DNA from: Bremia lactucae
Taxonomy: Eukaryota; Oomycota; Peronosporomycetes; Peronosporales; Peronosporaceae
Length of the DNA stretch: 64,000 nucleotides
Assembly: GCF_004359215.1 (NCBI RefSeq)
Contig: NC_090610.1
Span: 14,507,194 to 14,571,193, forward strand
Reading direction: 5' to 3'
Within the stretch, counting starts at the first letter, position 1. Every line of letters begins with the position of its first letter. Both the position numbers and the translations under genes were made by a program. Shown in pieces: positions 46,575 to 57,165 of the stretch. The notes beneath the pieces are model-generated. The model was not told where the DNA came from and ran no database searches. It saw only the letters and a list, made by a program, of their open reading frames with translations.

Positions 46575-46972
46575 ACTTAAGTGTGCTTCATATATATGTG
46601 ACCCACCCTTATGTATGTGATGCACATTGGTACATCCTAGCGTCATCCGCTATGCGAAATACCCAAAAACGATACGCTCGCAGCACATATTAGTCTATCT
46701 ACAAAGACGGCATTTATGCTAGGTAATAACAGAAATTTATATTTAATGCGATTAAATATAAATCAGTCTTAAACTTACAATATACTTGATAAGTTTGCAC
46801 GAGGAGCCGGATTACCGCTCCCGTGACGACACTTTTATCAGTGTACTTCGTGAGTTGGGTGAGGTCGCTAAGGCGCCCACCACAAACCTCACTGCACGTG
46901 AGAGAAGGCGGTAAATCGTCGAAGGTGTGTGCGTGCGTAGTACGTGGCAGCTTTAAGTAGCGCCCGTCTACA
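46575..46972 (+). repeat. Family B LTR, 5'-truncated, plus strand (element G)
   Basis: Matches the family B LTRs in forward orientation (GGATTACCGCTCCCGTGACG, CCTCACTGCACG) and ends GCCCGTCTACA. The usual start TGTAACGGGC is missing. Directly after it comes CTTGGTGGAACTTG, a possible primer binding site, and then gag-like sequence, so it acts as the 5' LTR of G. Confidence 0.7.
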
Positions 46973-46977
46973 CTTGG

Positions 46978-48715
46978 TGGAACTTGAAATCCTTCCCACG
47001 ACCCGCATCTTTGAGCGTGTACGTGAGGATGAGCCTCAATATCGATTGGACTCATTTCCCCCCACCTCCGAACATCATCGGGAGTTGGCTGAGCAGACGG
47101 CGCAGGGACTTAGGGAACAAGCCATGGCCAGGGTCTTGGGTAGTCTCCTGAGCAACATGTTACTCAGTTGGAGCAGTTTGACGCACTCATGCTCGGACAG
47201 CGAAGGGTCGCGTCCGAGGCACAAAGCCATGCTACGGCGGAGTCTGTCACACAGACTCAGGATGAGCTAAGGCGAGAGCAGGCTCGAAGCGAGGCTTTCA
47301 ACAGGACTGTTAAGATGCTCTCCGCTCTCAGCCGAGGCTTATTCGGATGGACCCGCCCAAGTTCGATGGAACTGCAGCGCGCACGATATCCATCGGCTGT
47401 TAGCAGTAAAGCAATGCGGTGTGTCGCAGCTAATCGAAGATGACAGCCCGATGGTGCCGTACTCCATGTCGCACCCGCGCGGTAAAGCCTCAGAGTGGGC
47501 TTACTCGGCGGGTATAGCGTATTCAAGGTGTTCCCTTCATGGGCGATTATAAGACAAAGACTCGCGCCATGTGCCAGCCACCAAACAACGAGGTGTTGCA
47601 TAAGGTGCGCGTTTTCGGGGCGTGGCAGGCGAAGCGATCTATGCAAGAGCATGTGCAGGAGATGCACTAGCTGTCGGGATCAATTACCGTAGGTCCGATT
47701 GGGGAGCACATAAAAGTGCCCAAGTTTATGAACGGAATACGTCATGGCTCATCGTGACAGGCTCTTATTAGAAAGGTGCCGTCAACGATGGAATCCAAAT
47801 TGCCTTAGTTGAGGAGAAATTTTACAACAGTGCCTCGGCGATAGCTTGGTATAAGCCGTCGGCCGAGAGAACAGGTGTCACTTCCATGGAGTTGGGCAAT
47901 GCAGACGTTGTCTGTCACAAATGTGGCAAGCGCAGTCATATGAGCGCTGCTATGCCTGGGCCCCTGCTGGGGCGAAGACGCCCAGCAAGAGGAATCCCTT
48001 TCCGAAGAGCGATGGCAATAACCAGCGTGCGAGACGCATGAGTCCGCATCTACCACTGAGGGGTCGAAAAAATGCAGGAGAAAGCTGAGGTAAATCGCTT
48101 TAGCTTCATCGATGGCCTGTTATGGCATCAGCTGTCACCTTGTGATTCCTTGGGAATCTATGTGCCTCATGACACAGACCTCAAGCTGATGACCCTTCAC
48201 GAGCTCCATGATGCGCCATCTAGTGGGCATCTGGGCCGTGAAAAGACATTCTTACGAGTGTCAGAGAAATTTTGGTGAACGCACTTATTTAGATGGGTGG
48301 CCAACTATATTCGCTCTTGCGAACAGTGTCAGCATAAAGCCTGCACCGTCCAGCAGTGCGCCACTGAAGCCGCTACCGATTCCAACCAACTGTTGGAAGT
48401 CAGTAAGTCTAGACTTCACATTAGGGTCGGACGGGGCTCGTCGTCTTCGTAAACGGTCTAAGCAAGATGGTTCATTCAGCACCATGTAAGACATCGATCA
48501 AAGGCAAGTAGGCAGCTCTCTTGTCCTGGATCGCGTATACCGATTACACGAGATGGCCGAGTCCATAGTATTGGACCGGGATCAATGATTTACGTCTGGG
48601 TTTTGGCGACAAGTGCTTGGGCTGCTAGGTGGCGAGTTCCCCATGTCGACTGCAGACCATCCTCAGATCAATGGCCAAACAGAACGTGCCAATCAGGTCG
48701 TGGTGGATAAATAGA
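46978..48715 (+). pseudogene. Element G: gag joined to integrase
   Basis: Ty3/gypsy remnant. The gag-like N-terminus starts almost at the LTR (IFERVREDEPQYRLD; then ATAESVTQTQDELRREQARS). A decayed zinc knuckle (CHKCGKRSHMSAAM, last Cys lost) is near 47920. At about 48070 the sequence switches to pol: SFIDGLLWHQ, the H2C2 integrase zinc region (HELHDAPSSGHLGREKTF...SCEQCQ) and an integrase core end (STADHPQINGQTERANQVV). Protease, RT and most of RNase H are missing, so the element carries a large internal deletion. It ends abruptly at ~48715 in D-type LTR sequence. Many stops. Confidence 0.75.
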
Positions 48716-48853
48716 TATAATGGCCTATACCTATTTATGGATAAGATTTCTGAACATTACTATGTAAGTAATATTCTCCAAATATTCTCTACCTTTTAGA
48801 TAATATATTAATAAACTATTTATAAGTGTTAATTTTATGTAACGATACACCCC
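48716..48853 (+). repeat. Fragment of a family D-type LTR
   Basis: Closely matches 2218-2360 of the family D LTR (TAGATATAATGG, ATTCTCCAAATATT, TCTACCTTTTAGATAATATA). It joins the G integrase on the left and an 18S rRNA fragment on the right, with no intact LTR end at either side. Confidence 0.75.
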
Positions 48854-48955
48854 GTCGTAGCATGCGTGCGGCCCAGAACATCTAAGGGCATCCCAGACCT
48901 GTTATTGCCTCCAACTTCCTTTGGTTTGATTACCCAAAAGTCCATCTAAGAAGTC
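48854..48955 (-). pseudogene. 18S rRNA gene fragment
   Basis: The reverse complement contains GAGGCAATAACAGGTCTG, GATGCCCTTAGATGTTCTGG and GCCGCACGC, the universally conserved stretch of eukaryotic small-subunit rRNA in the 3' major domain. About 100 bp with a few substitutions (for example TCTGGGATG for TCTGTGATG). It is inserted between LTR fragments, so it is a captured pseudo-fragment, not an rRNA gene. Confidence 0.9.
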
Positions 48956-48985
48956 CACACACCTACCAAAAATGGTAAGCGGAAC

Positions 48986-49175
48986 TATTTAGCACGAGCC
49001 GGATTACCGCTCCCGTGAAGACACTTAATCAAAGTACTTAGTGCGTTAGGTGAAGTCGCTAACGCGCCCACCGCAACTACCTCACTGCACGCAAAAGAAG
49101 CTGGTTAAACCGCCTCCTCGCTGTGCTATGGTGTGTGTATAAGTAGAGCGTGGCCGCATTACGACGTGCCCGCTT
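48986..49175 (+). repeat. Fragment of family B LTR (3' part)
   Basis: Matches the second half of family B LTRs (GCCGGATTACCGCTCCCGTG, CACTGCACGCAAAAGAAGC, GTGGCCGCATTACGACGTG) and stops at CCCGCTTGCAG, where repeat H begins. Confidence 0.8.
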
Positions 49176-49941
49176 GCAGTTTACTGATGCCTGAATTGAG
49201 TCCTGAGCATTTATCGTTTAATTAAAATTCATCAGATAGGAAGATCAATAAAAATCTTGAGTCTGGTTCGCGAGGCGAAAATAGCCAAATCGACCACCCT
49301 TACAATGAAGCTTAAATTTTAGCCCACGCAATTTTAATTTTAGAGGTCGAGCATAATTTCGAGCGTACACTCGCTGCAGCATATATTTACAGCGGAACAT
49401 CGTAGGAAGATGCAGGTATCATTTAGGCCTTCGCTGTCTACTGAAAGTCGTTTACGCTATCACTACATTTAGGTTAGCGTCAGCAGTTGGCGTATGCGTA
49501 AAATTTTAACGCTCGCTCATACCAGGCTTGCTCCTGATCTGGTAATCGACAATATCAAAGCCGGGTCTAAGAATGGGTCTGGCTTGGTCCCGCCTTTTCG
49601 AGTACAGCTAATCACACATGCGGAGGCTGCCTATTTGGCGTTACTCGAAGAGCAGCACGCGCACCGAAAGGCCTTATCAAATTACTATAGTGGCCGCTTA
49701 TGCCATATACAACTTAAATAACGTTCCTATAAAGCTCAGCAGTGTGTCCAACAAATGGTGCTGGTCGAATGTACGGTTCCGTACCGCTTGGAGGTCGAAA
49801 CCTCAATACCGAACAAAATGGAGTTAACGTTAGACATATGGAATATCATCAAATGTTGACGTTGCATTTTATGCGCAATCGGAGACGCGGTTGTGCCTGT
49901 TCACGCGCGCTCGCCCAAATCGACGTGTTTTTGACTGCCTC
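49176..49941 (+). repeat. Repeat H, plus-strand copy
   Basis: Inverted copy of 33446-34735 without the solo LTR. It includes a short open frame (49494-49721, MRKILTLAHTRLAPDLVID...) whose reading frame extends, with stops, in both copies. This may be the remains of a protein-coding element or gene, class unknown. Confidence 0.75.
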
Positions 49942-49989
49942 TGTAATGAGGCACACATTGGTTGGAGAACCGTTTTGTGGTACCTTTAT
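49942..49989 (+). repeat. First 48 bp of a family A LTR (A3-type)
   Basis: Starts TGTAATGAGGCACACATTGG at the same position in repeat H as the A3 LTR (after GCCTC). It is then interrupted by the LTR start of A5 at 49990. Confidence 0.8.
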
Positions 49990-50273
49990 TGTAATGGGGC
50001 ACACATCGGTTGGAGAACCGTTGTTGTGGTACATTTACTTTATGGGTAAATACCCTTTTATTCTATTTTAAAATAATTAATTACTTAAATTCCATTTATT
50101 ATGGGTAACAAATGTAGTCGCCGCCAGATATATATCTGGCGGCCGAAATCTATTTTGAATTAGCTACGGTAAGGTTTTGAATTTAAATTAAAATTAAAAA
50201 TGCTGAGTTTTCCTTTTGATCTTGAAGTCTAAAAGTCTTCCTCTATCTTTAGCAGCGAAGAAGCTCCGCTACA
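49990..50273 (+). repeat. 5' LTR of A5, internally deleted
   Basis: 284 bp instead of ~485: the middle part present in other family A LTRs (from TTAAAGCG to about GAGTC) is missing. The conserved hairpin is a perfect palindrome here (GCCAGATATATATCTGGC core). It is followed by TCTGGTAGCACTAG (primer site). Confidence 0.85.
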
Positions 50274-50329
50274 TCTGGTAGCACTAGTAGTCAATCTCTG
50301 AGTCTTTATAAGACTAAGCCTTCACTGAA

Positions 50330-51190
50330 ATGGAAGAGGTCTCAAAACTTATAGAAGCGCAGGGCATAGCGTATGACAAGCTCAAAACTTTATTTGGGCT
50401 TGAATATGTAAAGTTCAGTATATTCAGGGACCAGAGGTTTTGCATGCAAGGGTTGAAACCTTCATGCGTACGAATCCTCCCCGATCGGCCAGGTTCAGGA
50501 TCACCCTTGCGGCATCTATGCCAACTCGGTATATCTCTGTACCTCGAAGATAGAGCCATGGAGTGGGCACTCTCGTGCAGCGTCCATAGACGACGCTTTT
50601 TTTTCTCATGGGATTCGGTAATTCAGCAAATGACCAGCATGTTTGCACCGCCTGATTAGGCTTTACGCATACGATCACGGCTCATAGCGACTCGACAGGG
50701 TAAACGAGCCCTAGAGGACCATGCCCAGGAGTTGAGAACACTCATTGCATCTATGCTTCAAGGCCCGATGCAAGAAGCAACTATCGTAAATTTTTTTGGG
50801 GTTTCTCAATGAAGGCGTTGACCGTTCGGAATTATTACGACCCCATCCAGCTACTTTCGAAGACGCAATTGCCATAGCGCTACGCGCTGAGTTCGTCTTT
50901 AAGTCTGCTCGCGTTAGCCCGCCTATTTACCGAACAAGCTCTTCGAGCACATTGGTACCGTCTAATAGACCGGAATTCATGGATCTACGCCTCGTTGAGG
51001 AGGGAGAAAAGGCACTTCAAGCAGTGGAACAGCATGAAATCATTTGTAGATGTTGTATGTGCGGAAGCACGAAACATTTACGTCCGGCCTGTCCCCTACA
51101 AAATACTCGTAAAGCTCAAAATAGCACCAATTCCGACCTATACCAGAAATCTGGTACGGTGCGGAAAACGTCGATACCATGTAGGTGAAA
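50330..51190 (+). pseudogene. A5 gag
   Basis: Starts at ATG 50330 (MEEVSKLIEAQGIAYDKLKT) as in A3. The capsid-like part is frameshifted (ELLRPHPATFEDAIAIALRA at 50830-50890). The zinc knuckle near 51040-51090 reads CRCCMCGSTKHLRPAC, still CCHC-like. At least three frame breaks. Confidence 0.8.
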
Positions 51191-53240
51191 ACCGCTCTAC
51201 TGGGGAAGACCTAGGCTCTGTTAAAACTCTAGGAGGTGAGAATAAATAGAATCTAGCCCCAATTAGATCGGTGAGAGTACAAGCCTGGCTGCTAGTCGCT
51301 TTAGCGACTGTAAAGGGTTTTGATAAGCCGTGGTCAATTATAATTGACTCAGGAGCGTCTTGCACTTATGCTTGACGTCTTTCGCTTGAGGGAAACTAAT
51401 GCGTTGGGGACTTAAAGCGCATGAAAGTGATACAATCACTGCTCGCTTAGCGACTGGGACTCGTGTCACTGCTCCTAAAGTTTCTTGAATTTAGGCAAGA
51501 AGTTTCTGGACTTTGACAGTATGGAACGCTGCCTCGTCCTTAATCGAATTCGAGATATGATCCCATCCTTGGTATGGCCTGGATTAAACGCCATGAGTCA
51601 CGGATCGATTGGAGGTCTAAGACCTTAGGCACCACGCGCAATGTTCCAAGCAAATTTCTGAGAAGTCATGAGCCCACCTTTGCTAGGAGACAAAAGCGCT
51701 ATTGGCGCATATGACTGACTAAATTTATCAGTGTGTTAGACATTGTAATATCTGAGTTACTAAATCCAATGTTGAAAACATTTATTTTGGGCTTAACTCA
51801 GAAAAAGGAGTTGGAATGGCACGTATTCCGTCGAGTAGCAATTGTTTTAAAAACGATTCACTAAATGCTAAAAGCATTGTTGGCCTAAGACCGAGTCATC
51901 AAGGGTGTTATATCCCTGAGATACGTGGAGTGGCAAGTCTAAGTCCACCGTGGTCGGCCGAGGTGGCATCATGCTGAGTGTCAGTAGTGACATAATTGGC
52001 GGTTCGCCATGGCATTTCGGGTCAAACCCTTTTAATGCACGTGAAATGACACGTAAACGGTCGCTGGACAAGGAAGCTGAGTTACCTAATTCCTTGTCGG
52101 ATGTCGAAGTAGACACCAGCTCTGGTATAGATCCCATACAGGCTGAAAATTTGAAGACGTGAATGTCCCAGCCTCTAAGAGGCGTATTGTCTCTACTCCA
52201 AGGCTGGCGAGACGCGAAGGGTCTATACCCTCGCAAAGTGATTTGAGTAAGGAATTGAATACGCTTGTAATGGTGTAACCGGTAGCATCGAGGCAGAAGT
52301 TAGCCTTGCGGCAATCCCTTCGTAACATGCTCTTCTGCAGTAGACGAAATGTCTATTGATGAGTGCGGCCGAGCCTTAAGGGCTAACGACCTATCTTAGA
52401 TGGTAGTCATTCGACCTATGATTGAGTAAAACTCATCGTCACTTCTGGACGAAGCTGTCCTGGCCCGTCCTGGATGATACAAAAGCTGCATTAAGTGCGC
52501 GGAGTGAGTCATTGATCCTTAAAGATCCTACGGATCCACTTTATGTGTGGATCAAGGTATTCCAAGATGTGGTATATACCAATCCACCATCTGTTTTACC
52601 TGCGGATAGAGGTGTCCGTCATGAAATTGACTTGGTCAATACTGTGTCACACGACAGCGGCCTTTATCAAGGGAACAGTGTGACGTCATTAACGATTTCT
52701 TTCGTGCTAAGTACGAGGCGGGAATGGTACCCCGAGAGCAAATTTCCCCATTCGACACCAAAATTTTGTGTCAAAAAGCAAAAGGGTAAATAACGCATTG
52801 TACATGCTTATAATAAGCTGAATGCTGCCTCTATACCAGCACAAAACGTTATTCCTAGAACGGATGTTCAGAACAATGTGGTGGGATGTACAATGTACAG
52901 TGCACTTGACGGAGTCGATGGTCATGCGAACTAGCGTTATCCCGCTTACAGCGGTTAGCAGCACAGGCAGTATGCTATGGGAGTGGTTGGTTATGCCACA
53001 AGGGCTTTCTAATGCCCCGGCAATATTTAATCGTCTAGTGACGCAACTGTTTCGCCCTCATCGAGGTTATGCACATACATATTTCGATGACATTTTTGTC
53101 CATAGTCGTGCGGAGCAGGGTCGGTCGGATATGGAACCCATTTAGACCATTTGCGAGCAGCGCTCGAGTGCATGCGCACAAACAAATTTATATGCCAATG
53201 CATCCAAATGCATTTTTGGCGCAGACGAAATTCCATTTTT
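51191..53240 (+). pseudogene. A5 protease and RT remnant
   Basis: The protease block (NCACGLKR-like frames lost; DSGASC visible near 51345-51362) is followed by the RT linker (ADRGVRHEIDLV near 52600) and RT palm (TYFDDIFVHSRAEQ near 53080). The sequence matches A2 throughout but with different stops, until 53028, from which the two are identical. Confidence 0.8.
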
Positions 53241-53794
53241 AGGATGCTTCATTGAAAAGCGAGGCCTTAGAGCGGATCCCGCTAAGGTAAAAGCCATAGT
53301 AGATTGGCCGGTATCTGAAAACCAAAAGGATTTGCGTAAGTGGTTCGGTCTCGCGAATTATTTACACAATTTTAGCGAAAATTACGCTGATATGGCTAGG
53401 CCATTATCTAATCTCCTTAAAAAGGATACAGAATGGTGCCGGACTAGCACCGAAAATAATGCTTTTCATGCAGTTAAGGATAGTCTTATCCATGCCCCGA
53501 TTCTGGCACTGCCAAACTCAAATTGGCCTTTCAGTGTCGTCAGTGACGCATCAGATTTTGTCATTGGCAGTGCTCTGTTACAAACAGATGTTGAGGGTAT
53601 GAACGTGTTATTGCGTTCGAGTCTAGACAGCTTAAAGCTGCGAAAAAGAATTACCCAGTTCATGACAAAGAGTTACTTGCTATGAAGTATGCTCTCGCCA
53701 AATTCAGAGTTCATCTGCTCGGCTTTAAGCCGTTTGTGATTTATACAGATCACGCGTCATTACGCACGGCGACTAAGTCGCCCCATCTCTCACA
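53028..53794 (+). repeat. 767-bp tract identical to 26747-27513 of A2
   Basis: Position-by-position comparison shows no difference over RT palm to RNase H, including shared frameshifts, with the first mismatches just outside (about 53026 and 53795). The flanking parts of the two elements differ by several percent or more. Confidence 0.92.
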
Positions 53795-55230
53795 TAGAAT
53801 GGCCCGATGGCTATCCTTTTTTTGCAGAATACAACTTCGCGGTGAAGTATAAACCCGGCAAGCAAAAAATGCTTTGGCCGATGCGTTATCACGCAGGCCA
53901 GATTATGAGCTTTCTCATTTAACGACTATCTCGTCACCTATTCCTAAATTAATTCGTTCGGATTCCGCCAAGGATGAACAGTGTGTAGCTCTGCTACGAG
54001 TCTTAAAGAACTCGGATTCGGGTATTTAATAACCGGCGCGTTTGCGTGCAAGGTTACATCGATTTCCTATCGATAACAACCTGTTGCTTTATTGCACAGA
54101 CATCGCGGACCCTCCGCGTGTCGTTGTTCCTCATGATGAGGATTTGAAGTACCGGATCCTCTATGAGGCACACGACACTGTCCTTGGTGGTCATCTCGGT
54201 AGAGAAAAGACCTACGGCTCTATCAGCCAGAGTTATTGGTGGCCCAAACTTTATAAATGAGTCAGCGCATATGTTCGCACATGCGAAACGTGCCAACGGG
54301 TTAGACCGTCGGCGCATGCTGCTGCGCCACAGGCAAGCCTGCCCGTACCCATAGTGTGTTGGGAGTCCATTAGTATGGATTTTGTTTCGGTCTACTAAAA
54401 GTTCTGCCGGTAACTCCGGCATAGTGCTCTTTGTTGACCGATTGAGAAAATTGGCTCACTTAGCGGCTGTGCCGGATACCATTGATGGTGTTGATACAGC
54501 AAGGCTGTTTATCGATCGCGTGTTTCGACAACATGGTTTGCCTGTGGCAATTGTCTCTGATCGGGAACCCGTTTCACGGGTAAATTCTGGAAATCAAATT
54601 TTACGAGTGCTTGGCACCAGATTGGATATGCCCACTGCGGACCATCCGCAGACCGATGGTCAAACTGAACGTTTCAATCGCGTCATTAAAGACGTTTTAC
54701 GCAACGTGTGTGCTCAGACACCAAAGCGCTGGAGCTCAATGCTCCCAGTAGTGAAGTTTGCGTTGAATAACGCTGTTCATGCCTCTACAGGCTATACTCC
54801 GTTGTATGTAAACGGTCTTACCCATCCGCGCGTTCCATTAACGATATTACTGCGTGGTTCAGGGCTTGGTGGGGGAGAATTGGCCGATAGGCTTGCTGAT
54901 ATCAGCCCTGTTACCGTTCGGAAACAAGTAAGCGAGTTTCTCGCGACGAGATTTAGTGTCTTAAGACATGTAAGGGATACGATGGCTGATAGCCAAGACA
55001 AACAAAAAGAACAAGCAGATGCCAAAGGCAGAAGCTGTATTAATTCTTATATGGTCGGAGACCGAGTTTTACTAAACGCTAAAAACCTACCTACCAACTT
55101 GGTTACCGCGGTCTTTAAGACCAAATTGCGCCCGCGCTTTATTGGACCATTTACGGTCGTGGCCAAGAAGGGCCTAGCTTACGCTAAACCTTCCCAGCAA
55201 GCTACGTACACACCCAGTGTTTTACGTTGG
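53332..55230 (+). pseudogene. A5 RNase H and integrase
   Basis: RT thumb/RNase H start (MRKWFGLANYLHNF), RNase H with YTDHASLRTATKS, then integrase. 54382-55239 is one long frame covering the integrase core: VDRLRKLAHLAAVPDTIDG (first Asp), IVSDRE (second Asp), TADHPQTDGQTERFNRVIKD (Glu), and the C-terminal RPRFIGPFTVVAKKGLAY. A small frameshift replaces the usual RFTGKFW sequence after the second Asp. This is the best preserved integrase in the window, but the protein as a whole cannot be made. Confidence 0.85.
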
Positions 55231-55499
55231 CTTGCTTAAGCCATATCGGGACCCTTCCCACGTGGAGTTGAAGGCGCTTGCGCCGAGACAGGCAGGCGGC
55301 CGTGCCGCAGATTGCTGCATCCTCACCAGGATGTCCAGCTGGTCCTCTAAACGAGGCTGCTGACGCTCCAGCTTCGAAAGACGGCCCCGAACCGCCTCAA
55401 AAGCGCTCTCAACCCGAGCAAGGACCTCACGAAGAAGTTGCACCTCGTGCCGTAGAGCATCAAATGCTTCCGCCGTAATTTCGACCCCCTCCCGCGCTG

Positions 55500-55690
55500 C
55501 TTGATGCGCGGGGGAACCTTCGGTTTCATGTGGAGAAACTTTTAAAGCGACGTCGTCGTGAGGGTATCTGGTGAAGTGGCTAGGGTACCCCTCTTCTGAA
55601 AACGCTTGGGAGTTCGAGGTACCTCTTCGGCATGATTGCCCGTACGCCGTTGACGTTTTTGAGCGCCAAGCTCATGGTCAACTCGCGTCA
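55500..55690 (+). pseudogene. A5 chromodomain remnant
   Basis: FHVEKLLKRRR is followed by a small deletion and a stop where A2 has YLVKWQGYP; the rest matches A2 at the nucleotide level. Not functional. Confidence 0.75.
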
Positions 55691-55729
55691 AACGACGCTT
55701 CCCACCACTAAACGTGGGATTAGGTGGAT

Positions 55730-56569
55730 CTAAAGCCTCAGTGTGGCTTCGATCCTTGGTTGTACGGTCAACCGAAGCACTGAAATATTGGCTAGGCCTT
55801 TCTTCGTTTTGTGGCATATATGCCGAACGTAACTGGCCTTTGGCCTTAAGCTTAGCAAAGTCGAAGCGAAGCGAAGCTTCCGTTCCAAACGAACATCACC
55901 TCTATCCGCAGACTCTCTGCTATTCCAGATATTACGGAGTTTGCGGGCCCGGTGAACCCATTTCTCAAATGAGACTTCGTTTTCAGTCGTTGTTTCGTTT
56001 GAAAACAAAACGATCGGAATTTCCCTCACGAAGGTCACCGAAGCCTCACGGGCTTGATCACGTAAACGCGTCAGATACTGGCTTCGCGTCATTACCTTCG
56101 AGGTAAGGTATTGCTCATGAAGAGCGTCGCGGGCAGCGATCTCCCCCGGCGTCCTCGCCGGGTCACCAGAGATCCAGATGGCCAAGCTATGACCCGCTAT
56201 CTCTTTGAGACGCTCGTCCGCACTAAGCGGAGTGAATCTATATTCACTATGAGCCTTAGCTTTCGCTATCTCGGCAGCTCGACGACGAGCTCTTTCCTCG
56301 ATGAGGATTATCTGCTCTTTCTCTTCATCGAGCGATTTCGTAATGATGTTGGACTCAGGGTACCGTGTCCTGCTCAATGCAGTTAAGACATCAGCGGCAC
56401 CACGTTCTGGGAACGGATTCGGGGCTCGCCGATGTTCATCCGAAGGAGAAATTGTGAGCGAACAACGCTCTTTTTCCTCCTCCTCTGATTGAGAGTGAGT
56501 TTTAAAGTCCACCATTCCCTCATCGTCGAGGAAGGTGCTCAGAGTCTGTGACTCACGCTTGATTGTCAT
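55730..56569 (-). CDS. Conserved antisense ORF of family A element (intact copy)
   Basis: 279-residue ORF from ATG at 56569 (MTIKRESQTLSTF) to TAG at 55730-55732, on the strand opposite to gag-pol, between the chromodomain and the 3' LTR and 112 bp from the LTR. The frame remains open further upstream, but the ATG at 56569 matches the frame start inferred in A1. Features: acidic N-terminal stretch (SQSEEEEKER), a charged, probably helical segment (EEKEQIILIEERARRRAAE), then PLSADERLKEIAGHS, ARTPGEIAARDALHEQYL and FEKWVHRARKLRNIW. A1 (9568-10329) and A2 (29430-29876, C-terminal part) have homologous ORFs. I know no named domain for it. It is the only uninterrupted ORF of A5 besides the integrase, which suggests either recent mixing of copies or selection for its product. 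Confidence 0.7.
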   Translation of the reverse strand: MTIKRESQTLSTFLDDEGMVDFKTHSQSEEEEKERCSLTISPSDEHRRAPNPFPERGAADVLTALSRTRYPESNIITKSLDEEKEQIILIEERARRRAAEIAKAKAHSEYRFTPLSADERLKEIAGHSLAIWISGDPARTPGEIAARDALHEQYLTSKVMTRSQYLTRLRDQAREASVTFVREIPIVLFSNETTTENEVSFEKWVHRARKLRNIWNSRESADRGDVRLERKLRFASTLLSLRPKASYVRHICHKTKKGLANISVLRLTVQPRIEATLRL

Positions 56570-56680
56570 TAGACAAAGGAATGGAAAACACAACCTAACG
56601 GTTAGCTGTTTAGGTACCAACCTCAAAGAGGAAATGAAGCGAATATTGTCACTCGGTGTCAACAGTCTGATGGGGGAGGG

Positions 56681-57165
56681 TGTAATGGGGCACATATCGG
56701 TTAGAGAGCCGTTGTTGTAATATATTTACTTTATGGGTAAAATACCCTTTTATCTAATTTTAAATACTTAGTTACTTAAATCCCATTTATTATGGGTAAT
56801 AAATGTGGTCGCCGCCAGATACAAATCTGGCGGCCAAAATCTATTTATAATTAGCTAGGGTAAGGTTTTTAGATTTAAATAATTAAATAAAGTTCATTTC
56901 CCCTTTTGATCTTAAAGCGTTAAGTGCCTTCCTAAGGCTTGCGCATTGATCTGTAAGAGATAGAAGCCTTTCTAAGGTATATCCTCTTGGGCACTAGTTG
57001 CCACTTGGTTCTACGAACCCCTGAATCCCTTGAACTAGAATTCCTTAAGCTTTAATAGCTTGTACGACTCCCTGAGTTGTTAAACCCATTAGTTCAATAG
57101 AACTAAGTGACTCTCTGAGTCTGAAAGTCTTCCTCTGACTTTAGGAGCGAGGTAGCTCCGCTACA
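56681..57165 (+). repeat. 3' LTR of A5
   Basis: 485 bp full-length LTR directly after the purine tract, ending GCTCCGCTACA. It is followed by CACCC (57166-57170). It is far more like the A2 5' LTR (23249-23731) than the A5 5' LTR. Confidence 0.92.

Larger units (their letters stand above)
49990..57165 (+). mobile_element. Ty3/gypsy element A5 (family A), plus strand, LTR to LTR
   Basis: 7.2 kb: 5' LTR (49990-50273, internally deleted), gag, protease, RT, RNase H, integrase, chromodomain, antisense ORF (55730-56569), polypurine tract (GGGGGAGGG, 56672-56680) and 3' LTR (56681-57165). Gag-pol is broken at many points, although the integrase is open over more than 280 codons. Its two LTRs are unlike each other and its flanks do not match; see findings. 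Confidence 0.9.
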
